64,000 nt of DNA. It comes from JANWVO01 sp964458495 (lineage in GTDB: Bacteria; Acidobacteriota; Terriglobia; Bryobacterales; Bryobacteraceae). Under the pieces are notes generated by a model. That model saw only the letters and a list, made by a program, of their open reading frames with translations. It searched no databases and had not been told where the DNA came from. Below are positions 9,780-18,400 of the stretch, in pieces. The translations under genes and the position numbers were made by a program. Position 1 is the first letter of the stretch, and each line of letters opens with the position of its first letter. Where the stretch lies: positions 1 to 64,000 of the forward strand of contig CAYWJB010000001.1 in assembly GCA_964458495.1 (NCBI GenBank), read 5' to 3'.

Positions 9780-10655
9780 ATGCTGGGCATTCTGCGCAAA
9801 TCCATCCGCACCGGGCTCGTCACCATCGGCGACCCCATCGGATCCTTCAACCCGCCCCCGGCCTGGCGGGGCACGCCGCGGTTTGATTTCGCCGCGTGGC
9901 AGGACGCGCGCCCGGCGGCGGCGGCCTGTCCCACCGGCGCGATCCGCGTTGAGGACGGAGGGGCGGTGCGGCGGGTGACGGCCGATTACGGTCTTTGCAT
10001 TTTTTGCGGCCTGTGCGCGGAGGCCTGTCCGGAGGGCGCCGTGAGGATGGCGCGTGAACTGGAGCCGCCGGTGCTCGCCCGCCAGGAGCTGGTGGTGGGA
10101 GCGGCCTATGAAATTGACGCCGCGGGCCTGCAGACACGGCTGGTGGAAGGGCCCTGGCGCGGGGCGCCGGGCGCGCGGTCCGTCGATCGCACGGGCGCTG
10201 CGGTGCGCCAAGCGGTTCGGAAGCTTCTGGGCCGGAGCCTGGCCATCCGGGAAGTGGACGCGGGCTCGTGCAACGGGTGTGAAATCGAGATCCACGCGCT
10301 GAACAATCCGCTCTATGATCTGGAGCGCTACGGCATTCACTTTGTCGCCTCCCCGCGCCACGCCGACATGCTGCTGGTGACGGGGCCAGTGACACGGAAC
10401 ATGGAACTGGCGCTGCTGAAGACGTGGCGGGCCACGCCGGACCCGAAAGCCGTTGTGGCGGCGGGCGCCTGCGGCATCAGCGGCGGCATTTTCGGGCGGA
10501 ACTATGCCACTCGCGGCCCTGTCGACGAGGTGGTACCGGTGGACGTCTATGTTCCGGGATGCCCGCCGAGGCCGGAGAGCCTGCTGTACGGCATCCTTCT
10601 GGCGGTGGGGCGGCTGGCGCCGGCGCGGCCCGGGGCGCAGCAGCAGGAGCGATGA
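9780..10655 (+). CDS. hyfI: Fused ferredoxin-like and hydrogenase small-subunit-like protein (Ehr-type)
   Basis: 291 residues. Residues about 30-95 form a HyfH/NuoI-like ferredoxin domain, about 110-280 a HyfI/HycG/NuoB-like domain. The NuoB-like part has all four ligands for an N2-type [4Fe-4S] cluster: Cys164 and Cys167 (GSCNGCEIEIHAL), Cys231 (GACGISGG), Cys261 (GCPPRPESL). The CxxC spacing is the hydrogenase type, not the tandem CC of NuoB. The ferredoxin domain keeps CIFCGLCAEACP (Cys73, 76, 79, 83) and one Cys50 in ACPTGAI but has lost the first three cysteines of motif I, leaving ligands for one cluster. In HyfH/HyfI these are separate proteins. Start ATG 9780, 3 bp after the large-subunit stop. 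Confidence 0.88.
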   Translation: MLGILRKSIRTGLVTIGDPIGSFNPPPAWRGTPRFDFAAWQDARPAAAACPTGAIRVEDGGAVRRVTADYGLCIFCGLCAEACPEGAVRMARELEPPVLARQELVVGAAYEIDAAGLQTRLVEGPWRGAPGARSVDRTGAAVRQAVRKLLGRSLAIREVDAGSCNGCEIEIHALNNPLYDLERYGIHFVASPRHADMLLVTGPVTRNMELALLKTWRATPDPKAVVAAGACGISGGIFGRNYATRGPVDEVVPVDVYVPGCPPRPESLLYGILLAVGRLAPARPGAQQQER

Positions 10656-10666
10656 AGGAGGCGGCT

Positions 10667-11029
10667 GTGGCGGATTCGTTGCGTAAACTCAAGGCCGAGA
10701 TTCTTCAGGCCCTCGGACATCCGACACGGATCGCCATCGTCGAGGAGTTGCGCCACGGCGAACTCTCGGCCGGGCAGATCATCGAGCGGCTGAATCTGGA
10801 GCAGGCCAACGCGAGCCAGCATCTGGCGGTGCTGCGCAGCCGCCATGTGGTGGTGCGGCGGAAGGAGGGCAACCAGGTTTTCTACTCCCTGCGGCATCCG
10901 GTTCTTGCGGACGTGCTCGTGCTGCTGCGGCAAGCCTGCCTCAGCGTACTGAGCGACTCCCAGCAACTGCTGCGTGAAATCCGGCGGGAAGAGGTGGCGC
11001 AGACCGCCGCCCGCAAGGCCCGCTCCTGA
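10667..11029 (+). CDS. ArsR-family HTH regulator at the end of the Ehr-type operon
   Basis: 120 residues from GTG 10667, which has AAGGAGG five bases upstream; an ATG at 10652 overlapping the previous stop would add five residues. Winged-helix signature: LKAEILQALGHPTRIAIVEEL, then SAGQIIERLNLEQANASQHLAVLRSRHVVVRR (recognition helix) and FYSLRHPVLADVL. The metal-sensing ELCVCDL motif of ArsR/SmtB sensors is absent (GELSAGQII) and only one Cys remains, so it is unlikely to be a classical metal sensor. It is translationally linked to the complex, and the promoter region has an inverted repeat (2957-2976), so autoregulation of the operon is the simplest model (inference). Confidence 0.88.
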   Translation: MADSLRKLKAEILQALGHPTRIAIVEELRHGELSAGQIIERLNLEQANASQHLAVLRSRHVVVRRKEGNQVFYSLRHPVLADVLVLLRQACLSVLSDSQQLLREIRREEVAQTAARKARS

Positions 11030-11036
11030 GCGGGTG

Positions 11037-12020
11037 TCAGGCCCCCGGCATCGAGGCCGGCGGCGCGGAAGGGCGGAGCAAGGGAGCTGGGCAGCAAAGC
11101 TGGCGGCAGGGCTCGGCCCACGCCGCATCCTGGCGGCGTTCTTCGACGAGTTCCACAATCATGCGGATGAACCGGGGGTGGGTGCCGGCCGTGCCGGCCC
11201 GGAACATTTTCAGCCCGATCTGTTCTGCGTGCCGCGCCGCCTCGAAGTCGAGATCGTAGAGCACTTCCATGTGATCGCTGATGAAGCCGATGGGGGCGAC
11301 GACGGCGGCGGCGGCTCCGGAGGCGCGGGTTTCCTCGAGCGCCTCGAGGATGTCGGGCCCGAGCCACGGCTGGTGCGGGGGCCCGCTGCGGCTCTGGTAG
11401 ACGAGGCGGTATTGGGAGACGCCGGCAGCCTCCGCGACGAGGCGCGCGGTTTCCTCGAGTTGTTCGACGTAGCGAGAGGTGCGCGCCATTTCCAGCGGGA
11501 TCGAGTGCGCGGTGAAGAGCACGGGCGCAGGACCGCTGCGCGCGAGCTGTTCGCGGAGGCGCTCCGCGTTCACTTCAATGAAGCCAGGATGGTTGTGGAA
11601 GTGGCGGATCTTGTCGCAGTGGGGCGCAAGCGGGCCGGCGGTGGCGCGGGCGCGTTCGATGTCCTCCAGATATTGCCGGCAGGCCGAGTAGGAGCTGTAG
11701 GCGGAGGTGACAAACACGAGCGCCCGCCCGATGCCGTCTTCGGTCATGCGGCGCATCGTGTCCTCGATGAAGGGGTGCCAGTTGCGGTTGCCCCAATAGA
11801 TGGGGAGATCGAGGTGCGGGCGGAGGGATTCGATCAGGGCGCGGCACTGATCGTTGATCGGGCTCCGCCCGCCAAAGTGGTAGTAATGCCCGGCCACTTC
11901 CTCCAGCCGCGCGCGCGGGATGTTGCGGCCCCGAGTCACGCGCTCGAGAAACGGCATGACGTCCTCAGGTGTTTCCGGGCCGCCGAAGCTGAGCAGCAAA
12001 AAGGCGTCGTAGTGAGGCAT
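11037..12020 (-). CDS. cpfC: Ferrochelatase, coproporphyrin (CpfC) type
   Basis: 327 residues; inserts Fe2+ into coproporphyrin III (or protoporphyrin IX in the classical type). The N-terminus YDAFLLLSFGGPETPEDVMPFLERVTRG and EEVAGHYYHFGGRSPIN closely follow the actinobacterial/Gram-positive pattern. Catalytic His172 (LFTAHSIP) and Glu252 (SDHMEVLYDLD) are present. Cys135 and a C-terminal CRQLCC (Cys305, 309, 310) resemble the [2Fe-2S] ligand set of actinobacterial ferrochelatases. Convergent with the ArsR gene, 7 bp apart. The coproporphyrin assignment is by sequence style and needs a tree. See the AhbD-like gene at 31145-32260 for a matching next step. Confidence 0.88.
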   Translation of the reverse strand: MPHYDAFLLLSFGGPETPEDVMPFLERVTRGRNIPRARLEEVAGHYYHFGGRSPINDQCRALIESLRPHLDLPIYWGNRNWHPFIEDTMRRMTEDGIGRALVFVTSAYSSYSACRQYLEDIERARATAGPLAPHCDKIRHFHNHPGFIEVNAERLREQLARSGPAPVLFTAHSIPLEMARTSRYVEQLEETARLVAEAAGVSQYRLVYQSRSGPPHQPWLGPDILEALEETRASGAAAAVVAPIGFISDHMEVLYDLDFEAARHAEQIGLKMFRAGTAGTHPRFIRMIVELVEERRQDAAWAEPCRQLCCPAPLLRPSAPPASMPGA

Positions 12021-12088
12021 GCGCTATTGACTAGGATGCACACTCGCGGCAGTGCGGCGCAGACCTATGGGAGAATTCGGGGATAGCG

Positions 12089-13498
12089 ATGAGAAGAAGG
12101 GATCTTGTTGGAGCGGCGCCGGGGGTTCTGCTGGCGCGCCGGGTTCAGGCGGCTGGAGTGGCGGCGTACGAAGAAACGGCGCGGCGGATCATCGGCGCGG
12201 CGCTGGCAGACGATGGCGGCTGGTCGAAGCTGGAGTGGCTGTGCGACCGGATCGGGGCGCGCCTGTCAGGCTCGAAGGCGCTGGAGGAGGCCGTGCGGTG
12301 GGCGGCGGACGAGATGCGGCGCGGGGGGCTGGAGAACGTGGTCACACCAGCGGTGCAAGTACCGGTGTGGGTGCGGGGGGAGGAGAGCGCGTGGATGGTG
12401 GCGCCGCGGGAGGCGCGGCTCGCCATGCTCGGGCTGGGTGGCAGCGTGGGGACGCCGGAGGAAGGGATCACGGCCGAAGTGGCGTGCGTGGAGAGCTTCG
12501 AGGAACTGGAAAGGCTGGGCGCGGCTGCGGTGAGCGGGAAGATCGTGGTGTACAACCAGCCGTGGCGCAGCTACCGCGAGACGGTGGCCTACCGCAGCCA
12601 GGGCGCGTCGCGCGCAGCGCGGCTGGGGGCGCGGGCGGCGCTGGTGCGCAGTGTTACGCCGGCAGGGCTGCGGACGCCGCACACGGGCGCGCTGAACTAT
12701 GCCGCCGATGCGCCGAAGATCCCGGCGGCGGCGATCAGCGCGGAGGACGCGATGATGATCGCGCGTCTATGCCGCAGCGGGGCGCGGGTGGCGGTGCGGC
12801 TGCGGATGGGCGCGCGGACGCTGGAAGATGCCGCATCGGCGAACGTGATCGGCGAGATCGCCGGCCGCGAGCAGCCGGAGGAGATCGTGGTGATGGGCGG
12901 GCACCTGGATTCGTGGGACGTCGGGCAGGGGGCGCACGACGACGGCGCAGGCTGCGTGACGGCGTGGCAGGCGGTGGAGCTGGTGAAGAGACTGGGGCTG
13001 CGTCCGAGACGGACGCTGCGGGTGTGCCTGTGGACGAACGAGGAAAACGGGCTCCGCGGCGGGCGCGCATACCGGGAATGGGTGGGAGAGGCGGCGCGGC
13101 GCCATGTGGCTGCCATCGAGATGGACGGCGGGGCGGAGAAACTCCGTGGATTCGGGCTGTCCATTCAGGGCGCGGGCGAGGCGGCGATGAGCCACGCGCT
13201 CGCGCGCATGCAGGAGATCGCCGCGCTGATGCGCCCGCTCGGAGATGTGGAGATCGTGCGCGGCGGCGGTGGTGCGGACATCAGCCCGCTGATGCGCGAA
13301 GGCGTGCCGGGGATCGGGCATCTCACAACGGGCAGGCGGTATTTTGAGTGGCACCACACGGAGGCGGACACGCTGGACAAGGTGGACCGCCGGGAGTTGC
13401 AAGAGCATGTGGCCGCGCTGGCTGTGCTCGGCTACGTTCTGGCCGACATGGAAGAGCGGCTGGCGGAAGAGACGCATCCCACGGGAGGAAAGGCATGA
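12089..13498 (+). CDS. Secreted M28-family metallopeptidase (carboxypeptidase Q-like)
   Basis: 469 residues with a Tat-like N-terminus (MRRRDLVGAAPGVLLARRVQAAG). A PA-like inserted domain spans about residues 110-250. The M28 zinc site is complete: MGGHLDSWDVGQGAHDDGAG (His and Asp ligands), TNEENGLRGG (catalytic Glu and ligand), EMDGG, and EWHHTEADTLDKVD (last His). These match plasma glutamate carboxypeptidase/CPQ and bacterial aminopeptidases. Probably a periplasmic dipeptidase or aminopeptidase. Its stop overlaps the start of the next gene (ATGA at 13495-13498), so the two form an operon. Confidence 0.9.
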   Translation: MRRRDLVGAAPGVLLARRVQAAGVAAYEETARRIIGAALADDGGWSKLEWLCDRIGARLSGSKALEEAVRWAADEMRRGGLENVVTPAVQVPVWVRGEESAWMVAPREARLAMLGLGGSVGTPEEGITAEVACVESFEELERLGAAAVSGKIVVYNQPWRSYRETVAYRSQGASRAARLGARAALVRSVTPAGLRTPHTGALNYAADAPKIPAAAISAEDAMMIARLCRSGARVAVRLRMGARTLEDAASANVIGEIAGREQPEEIVVMGGHLDSWDVGQGAHDDGAGCVTAWQAVELVKRLGLRPRRTLRVCLWTNEENGLRGGRAYREWVGEAARRHVAAIEMDGGAEKLRGFGLSIQGAGEAAMSHALARMQEIAALMRPLGDVEIVRGGGGADISPLMREGVPGIGHLTTGRRYFEWHHTEADTLDKVDRRELQEHVAALAVLGYVLADMEERLAEETHPTGGKA

Positions 13499-13923
13499 AA
13501 CGGATTCTTGCGGTTTTGTTTTTGTGCGCCGCGGCCCTGCCGGCTGCCGACGAGGCGAAGGCGGTCGAGGAGGCCGAGCGCGGCTGGGCGCGCGGGGTGA
13601 CAACCAATGACTTTGCGCTTCTCGAGAAGGTCCTGGCGCCGGATCTGGTCTATACGCATTCCAACGGGCTGGTGGACACGCGGGACAGCTACATCGAGAG
13701 CCTGCGCAGCGGCAAGAGCCGTTATCTGAAGGTGGAATACGGCGAGCTGAAAGTCCGGCAGTTGACCCCGGACATCGCGGTGACCCATTGCAGGACGCTG
13801 ATCGTGACGCTGCAGCAAGGGAAGGAGACGCCGATGAACCTGGCGCTGCTGCACGTATTCAAGAAGAATCGCGGGCAGTGGCAGATGGTGGCGCACCAGA
13901 GCGCGCGGTTGCCGCAGCAGTAG
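13495..13923 (+). CDS. Secreted NTF2-like (DUF4440-type) protein
   Basis: 142 residues with a signal peptide (MKRILAVLFLCAAALPAADE, residues 1-19). The body matches the SnoaL/NTF2 cone fold of DUF4440: RGWARGVTTNDFALLEKVLA, then DLVYTHSNGLVDTRDSYIE, and a final strand pattern VFKKNRGQWQMVAHQSARL. Such proteins are small ligand-binding or accessory factors with no assigned reaction. The ATG at 13495 overlaps the stop of the M28 peptidase gene, so it is co-translated with it. A longer in-frame extension upstream lies inside the peptidase gene and is not used. Confidence 0.82.
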   Translation: MKRILAVLFLCAAALPAADEAKAVEEAERGWARGVTTNDFALLEKVLAPDLVYTHSNGLVDTRDSYIESLRSGKSRYLKVEYGELKVRQLTPDIAVTHCRTLIVTLQQGKETPMNLALLHVFKKNRGQWQMVAHQSARLPQQ

Positions 13924-14289
13924 CTTGCCGCTCCCGCAACGCATGCACGGCGATGGTGCAAGACCGGCATGCGTGATGCATGGTTCAGAGCCGCGAACGG
14001 CGGCCGGCGTTCGCCAGAACGACGGCCAGAGTGAGCGGTCCGGGCGGCGCTGTGCCCGACAGGCAGGCTGCGGCGGACGTGCCGCACCGGCCGCGGTGGA
14101 ACCGCTCGCTCTCGCGGGCCTTCGGCCGGCTGCGGTGGGACCGCTCGCTCTCGCGGGCCTTCGGCCCGCTTCGCTCGCGGCTCTGTCAAACGCGCTGGTC
14201 CGCTCGCGATGCAGGAAACCGCTCGTTCTCGCCGCCCTTCGGGCGGCTTCACTCGCGGCTCTGACAATGCTTTGTGGGTGCCCAGTGCT
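13924..14289. repeat. 366-bp gene-free spacer with REP-like hairpins
   Basis: Between two convergent genes. Direct repeats begin at 14101 and 14140 (39-bp period; accgctcgctctcgcgggcc) and a diverged third at 14218. Each has a hairpin with a TTC loop: gcgggcc/ggcccgc at 14153-14169 is perfect, gccgccc/gggcggc at 14231-14247 is perfect with different bases, and the first copy has one mismatch. The last two are followed by similar tails, ttcgctcgcggctctgtcaa and ttcactcgcggctctgacaa. I see no ORF with coding character, RNA gene or clear terminator here. Confidence 0.7.
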
Positions 14290-15003
14290 TTAGCGCTGCC
14301 GCAGGTCGCGCAGGATGATGTTGCGGAACCGGATGTAGAGTTCGTCTCGCGTATGCAGTTGCAGCGCGATGTGGCCGTGGAGTCCAACGCGGCGGGCCCG
14401 GTGGTGTTCGTCGTCCAGGATGCCGGCAAAGTCGCGGTCCGTTATGACGTGGCCATTGACGGTCGAGCGGATGCGCGTGCCCTGGCAGAGGATGTGCATC
14501 TGGTTCCATCCCGGGCCCTCGTCCGCGTGACGCCACTCCCACTTGGCGGGCGCGTGCTCTGGGCCGATGTTCCAGTCCGGAAGCATGGGGTGGATCCAGC
14601 GCTTCCAGCCGCGGGTTTCGTCATAGATCAGCCCGGAGCGCCAGGGAGCGGGCGGGTGAATGTCGATCTGCGGCCCGTCGAGCCATTGCGCCTGGCTGTT
14701 CCAGCGGCTGCGGACCTGGACGCCTGAGTTGCCGGGACTCGAGCGGAAGCTCTGGATCTCGAGGCGAAGTTCGAAGTCGCCGAATTCGCGGTCCGTCATC
14801 AGCCAGACGTAGTCGTGATCCGCACGCCCACGCGAGTCGCAAAGGATTGCTCCGTCTTCAGCCTTCCAAAAGTTCTTCGCCGCGTCTTCCGGCCGCGCCT
14901 CCACGTGCCAGCCTTTCAGCGTTTGCCCATCGAACAGGGGCTTCCAGTCCTGCGCGCGGGCCGGACAACTGCAACAGAGAAGTGCGAGCAGAGCGAGTCT
15001 CAT
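14290..15003 (-). CDS. Secreted DUF1080 (3-keto-disaccharide hydrolase) protein
   Basis: 237 residues with a signal peptide (MRLALLALLCCSCPARAQ). DUF1080 hallmarks: DWKPLFDGQTLKGWHVE at the mature N-terminus, AEDGAILCDSRG, FGDFELRLEIQSFRSSPGNSGVQVRS, WNQMHILCQGTRIRSTVNGHVI and the closing strand IRFRNIILRDL. The fold is a concanavalin-like beta-sandwich; family members in Planctomycetes, Bacteroidetes and Acidobacteria act on sugars outside the cytoplasm, some as 3-keto-disaccharide hydrolases. Flanked on both sides by repeat-rich spacers, so it is probably a single-gene unit. Substrate not deducible. Confidence 0.9.
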   Translation of the reverse strand: MRLALLALLCCSCPARAQDWKPLFDGQTLKGWHVEARPEDAAKNFWKAEDGAILCDSRGRADHDYVWLMTDREFGDFELRLEIQSFRSSPGNSGVQVRSRWNSQAQWLDGPQIDIHPPAPWRSGLIYDETRGWKRWIHPMLPDWNIGPEHAPAKWEWRHADEGPGWNQMHILCQGTRIRSTVNGHVITDRDFAGILDDEHHRARRVGLHGHIALQLHTRDELYIRFRNIILRDLRQR

Positions 15004-15059
15004 TTCACGCCCATGCTATCGAACGCATGGGTGGGATGGGGGCGGGGTCTGGGCCGGGC

Positions 15060-15152
15060 GGCGAAGGGGACAGACGGCACTGTCCACGGGCGGGCTGATG
15101 GTCGAGGGTTGGGGTGTTTCGGGGCGGGACAGATGCGTCAGTCCCCTTCGCC
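15060..15152. repeat. Long imperfect inverted repeat
   Basis: ggcgaaggggac at 15060-15071 is the exact reverse complement of gtccccttcgcc at 15141-15152. Just inside, cagacggcactgtcc faces gggacagatgcgtca, a partial match. The middle is G-rich spacer. It looks like a folded repetitive element of the REP/MITE kind upstream of the DUF1080 gene; no transposase is present. Confidence 0.6.
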
Positions 15153-15180
15153 TGGGGGCGTGACTTGGGGGTGGGGAGGG

Positions 15181-15360
15181 AGGCCCTGAGCTTGCGCTCA
15201 GGGGAGTTTGGTTGGGGCGGGGTTATGGGGGGGTGGGGAGGGAGGCCCTGAGCTTGCGCTCAGGGGAGTTTGGTTGGGGCGGGGTTATGGGGGGGTGGGG
15301 AGGGAGGCCCTGAGCTTGCGCTCAGGGGAATCTGGCCCTGCGCTGGCGCGCAGGGGAATT
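15181..15360. repeat. Tandem 62-bp palindromic repeats (copy B)
   Basis: Units start at 15181, 15243 and 15305 (exact 62-bp period). Stems ccctgagc/gctcaggg with loop ttgc lie at 15184-15203, 15246-15265 and 15308-15327; a fourth, ccctgcgc/gcgcaggg with loop tggc, is at 15336-15355. This is the same family as 1-143. Between stems, ggggcggggttatgggggggtgggg (for example from 15214) has four G runs and could form a quadruplex on the plus strand. Confidence 0.8.
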
Positions 15361-15389
15361 TGGTTGGCGGACGATTGAGAGTTGGCAGG

Positions 15390-15429
15390 AGAGAGAAAAG
15401 GCCGGGCACCCGATGGGGCAGCCCGGCCT
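15390..15429 (-). terminator. Rho-independent terminator of the TonB receptor gene
   Basis: On the minus strand a 9-bp stem aggccgggc/gcccggcct (15421-15429 with 15399-15407, loop 15408-15420) is followed by TTTTCTCTCTCC (down to about 15390). It sits 26 bp beyond the receptor stop codon. Confidence 0.8.
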
Positions 15430-15454
15430 GTGCGATTGCAACGAACGGTTCCAG

Positions 15455-18400
15455 CTAGAAGCTGTAGCGGAGGCTCAACTGGATATTGCGTTCGCTGGAC
15501 TTGCTGGTGACCATGCCGAAGGTGGCGGAAGTCGGGTTGGTGTCGACGCCGCCCCAGTTCGGGTGGTTCGGGAAGTTGAAAGCTTCGGCGCGGAACTGGA
15601 GGTTGTGGCGCTCGGCAAGACGGAAGTTCTTGAAGAGCGTGAGGTTCCAGTTCTGGAAGCCGACGTTGTTGAACGGGATCGAGTTCCGGTTCTGGTTCGG
15701 CAGCGTGCCGTTGGCCGGCTTGGTGGCCCAAGGCTGGCCATTGACAGTGGGCTCGAACCAGTAGTCGGTGATGCCGGAGTAGTTGCCGCTGGCGTTGACG
15801 TTGGCGAACTTCTGCGGGCGGTTGGGCGTGCCGTTCAGGTTCCACGGCTTGTTGTTGGTGGAGCCGATGCCGAGGTAGTCATCCGAACGGGCCACGGTGA
15901 TCGGAGCGCCGGTCTGGAACTGGATGGTTCCGGAGACCTGCCAGCCGCCGATGGCGGTCCGGACGAGGCGCGAGCCGGTGTTGTTGAAAAACGGCATATC
16001 CCAGACGAAGCTGGAGATGGCGACGTGGCGGGTGTCGTTTGACGACTTGCCCCAGTTGAGCTGCTGGTTGTATACGTCGATGAACCCGTCGCGTGGCCCG
16101 GAGTTGTTGTCCATCAACTTCGAGAACGTGTAGGCGAAGTTGTACAGCAGCCCCCGGGAGAACCGCCGGTTCACCTCGAGCTGCAAGCCGTTATACTCGC
16201 TGCGGCCCGAGTGCTCGAGCATGGGGATGTTGGCGAAGCCTTTGTAAGGGCGCAGCCAGTTCACGTTGGCGCCTGCCGCCCAAGGCTGGAATGTTGTGCC
16301 GGTGGGCAACTGGTTCAGGTCGCGCTCGCGAGACAGGTTGAGGCCGGTGGAGCCGATGTAGCTGACTTCCACCGTCGTGTCCCCGGTGATCTGCCGCTGG
16401 TAGCTTGCGTTCCAGTTGTAGCTGCGAGGGATGCGGTAGACGGGGTCGATGGTCATGAAGAACTGCGGGAAGGCCACCTTGGGGCCGGCGCCGGGATTGT
16501 CGGCGACGCCGTTGGTAACCGAGACCATCGGCTGCCAGGGTGGGTTGCCGCCGAGGAACACGCTGTCATAGACGCCGGGCCGGGAGACGAATCCGCCCAA
16601 ACCGGCGCGGAAGACATTCCTCGAGGTCGCCTGGTAGGCAAGGCCGATGCGGGGAACCACATAAAGGTGGCTCTTGGCCGGATACGGGCTGCCGCCGTCC
16701 AGCAAGCGGTCGAACTCGCCGCTGTCGATGGCCGGCACGCGGCCGCGCCCCGCATCGGGGAACTTCTTGCCGGGGATGACGACGCCGTTATAGCGGTCGC
16801 CGGAGAGGACGTTGCCCGTGGCGCGGTCGAGCACGGCCGCCTTCGCCGGGTCGTACTTGTCGGGACGGAAGACGGCGATGTTGCCCCAGAGGGACTTGTA
16901 GTAGCCGTTCATCCAGGTGCCGCGGGCGCCGAGCTCGAGCTTCAGCTTCGAGTTCACGCGCCAGGAATCCTGGCCGAAGAACTCGAACATGTGGCTGCGG
17001 TACGGCGTGAAGCTGCGCGGTCCGATCTCGGCGTACGTCGAGAACAGACCGAGGGCCGCGTTGCCGAGGCCCGTGCCGGTTCCCGGCGCGCCGCCCGGAC
17101 GCGTGTCGTCGAACACGAAGCGGCCGTTCTGGTTGTTGGTGCCGCCCGGCACGCCGCTGACGTTGATCTGGTCAAAGTCGTTCTGGCCGGACCGCTCGAA
17201 GCTGACGCCGAACTTCCAGGTGTGGTTGCCCTTGATCATCGTGAAGTTGTTGGCGAGCTGATAAATCGGGCCGGTCGAGCTGGAAGGATAGGGACCGCCG
17301 TCCACCGTGCCGACGTTCGGAATCACGATGGTCGGGACCTTGTCGAAGATCTCCTTGCGCTCAGGGAAAATGTACGGATAGTTGATCCCGCTGCGGCTGC
17401 GCAGGTAGCGCTCGCCAGTGCGGTCCACGCCGATGTAGACGCGGTCCACCGACGCCGTCACCAGCGCTTCGTTGATCATGGTCGGACTCACCGTCCAGGT
17501 GTGGCCGAGGCTGGCCGTCTTGTTGGGGCGGGACCAGTCCGTAATGGCGTAGTCGAAGCCCGAACGGAAGCTGTCCAGCGCCGTATAGGCATAGTTGTTG
17601 TGGCGGAACTTGAGGAAGTGGTTGGTGGCGGGGTTGTAATCGATCGAGAGGGTGTCCTTGCGCTGGTTCTGCCAAGCGGGACGCACCTTGAACCAGTTCG
17701 TGTTGCCCTGGTAGGCGCCGGTCGGCAGCGGGTAAGTCCGCAGGAACGCCATCCCGTTCGGGCTCTGCTGCGCCTTGGGGATAATGTTGCCCGGAAACGG
17801 ATTGCCCGTAGCCGGATCGCGCAGGATGCGCGCGCTGCCGTAGAAGATGCTCGGCTGGAGCAGCTCGCTGAAGTCGCCCTCGCGCATGAGCGCGGTGGGG
17901 ACGCGCTGGAAGCTGGTGTCTTCGACGCGCCGCTTCACCCACTCCTGGCTCCAGAGGAAGAACAGCTTCTCGCGGCTCTCGTTGAAGACCTTGGGGATCA
18001 TCACCGGGCCGTTGAAGTTGTAGCCAAACTGGTTGAATTTCAGCGGCGGCGTGAAATTGGTGGCCGCATTGCGGTTGCGAGCCCAGCTGTTGGCGTCGAG
18101 CTGGTTGTTCCGGAAGTACTCGTAGAAGGTCCCATGGAAGTCTTTGCCGCCGGACTTGGTGACCATGCGGACCTGTCCGCCGCCGGAGCGGCCATACTCG
18201 GCGGAGTAGGTGGCAGTGAGGACCTGCACTTCCTGGATCGCATCGAGATCGACACTGCCGATCGAGGTTCCGTTGGCGCGCGTGCGGATGGCGACGGCGC
18301 CGTCGAAGGTGATGACGTTGTCCTGCGAGCGGCTGCCGTTGATCGTGAAGCCGCCGGAGTCCATGGCGAAGCTGAGTCCGTTCATCGGCGAGCCACGGCG

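Larger units (their letters stand above)
15004..15454. repeat. 451-bp gene-free spacer with repeats
   Basis: Lies between the start of the DUF1080 gene and the 3' end of the TonB receptor gene. It holds an inverted repeat (15060-15152), a tandem palindromic repeat block (15181-15360) and the terminator of the receptor gene (15390-15429). The strand is strongly G-rich on the plus side. No coding region is supported. Confidence 0.75.

Noticed and set aside
15181..15360. Possible CRISPR array
   Set aside because: The 62-bp units are near-identical tandem copies with no unique spacers, and there are no cas genes.
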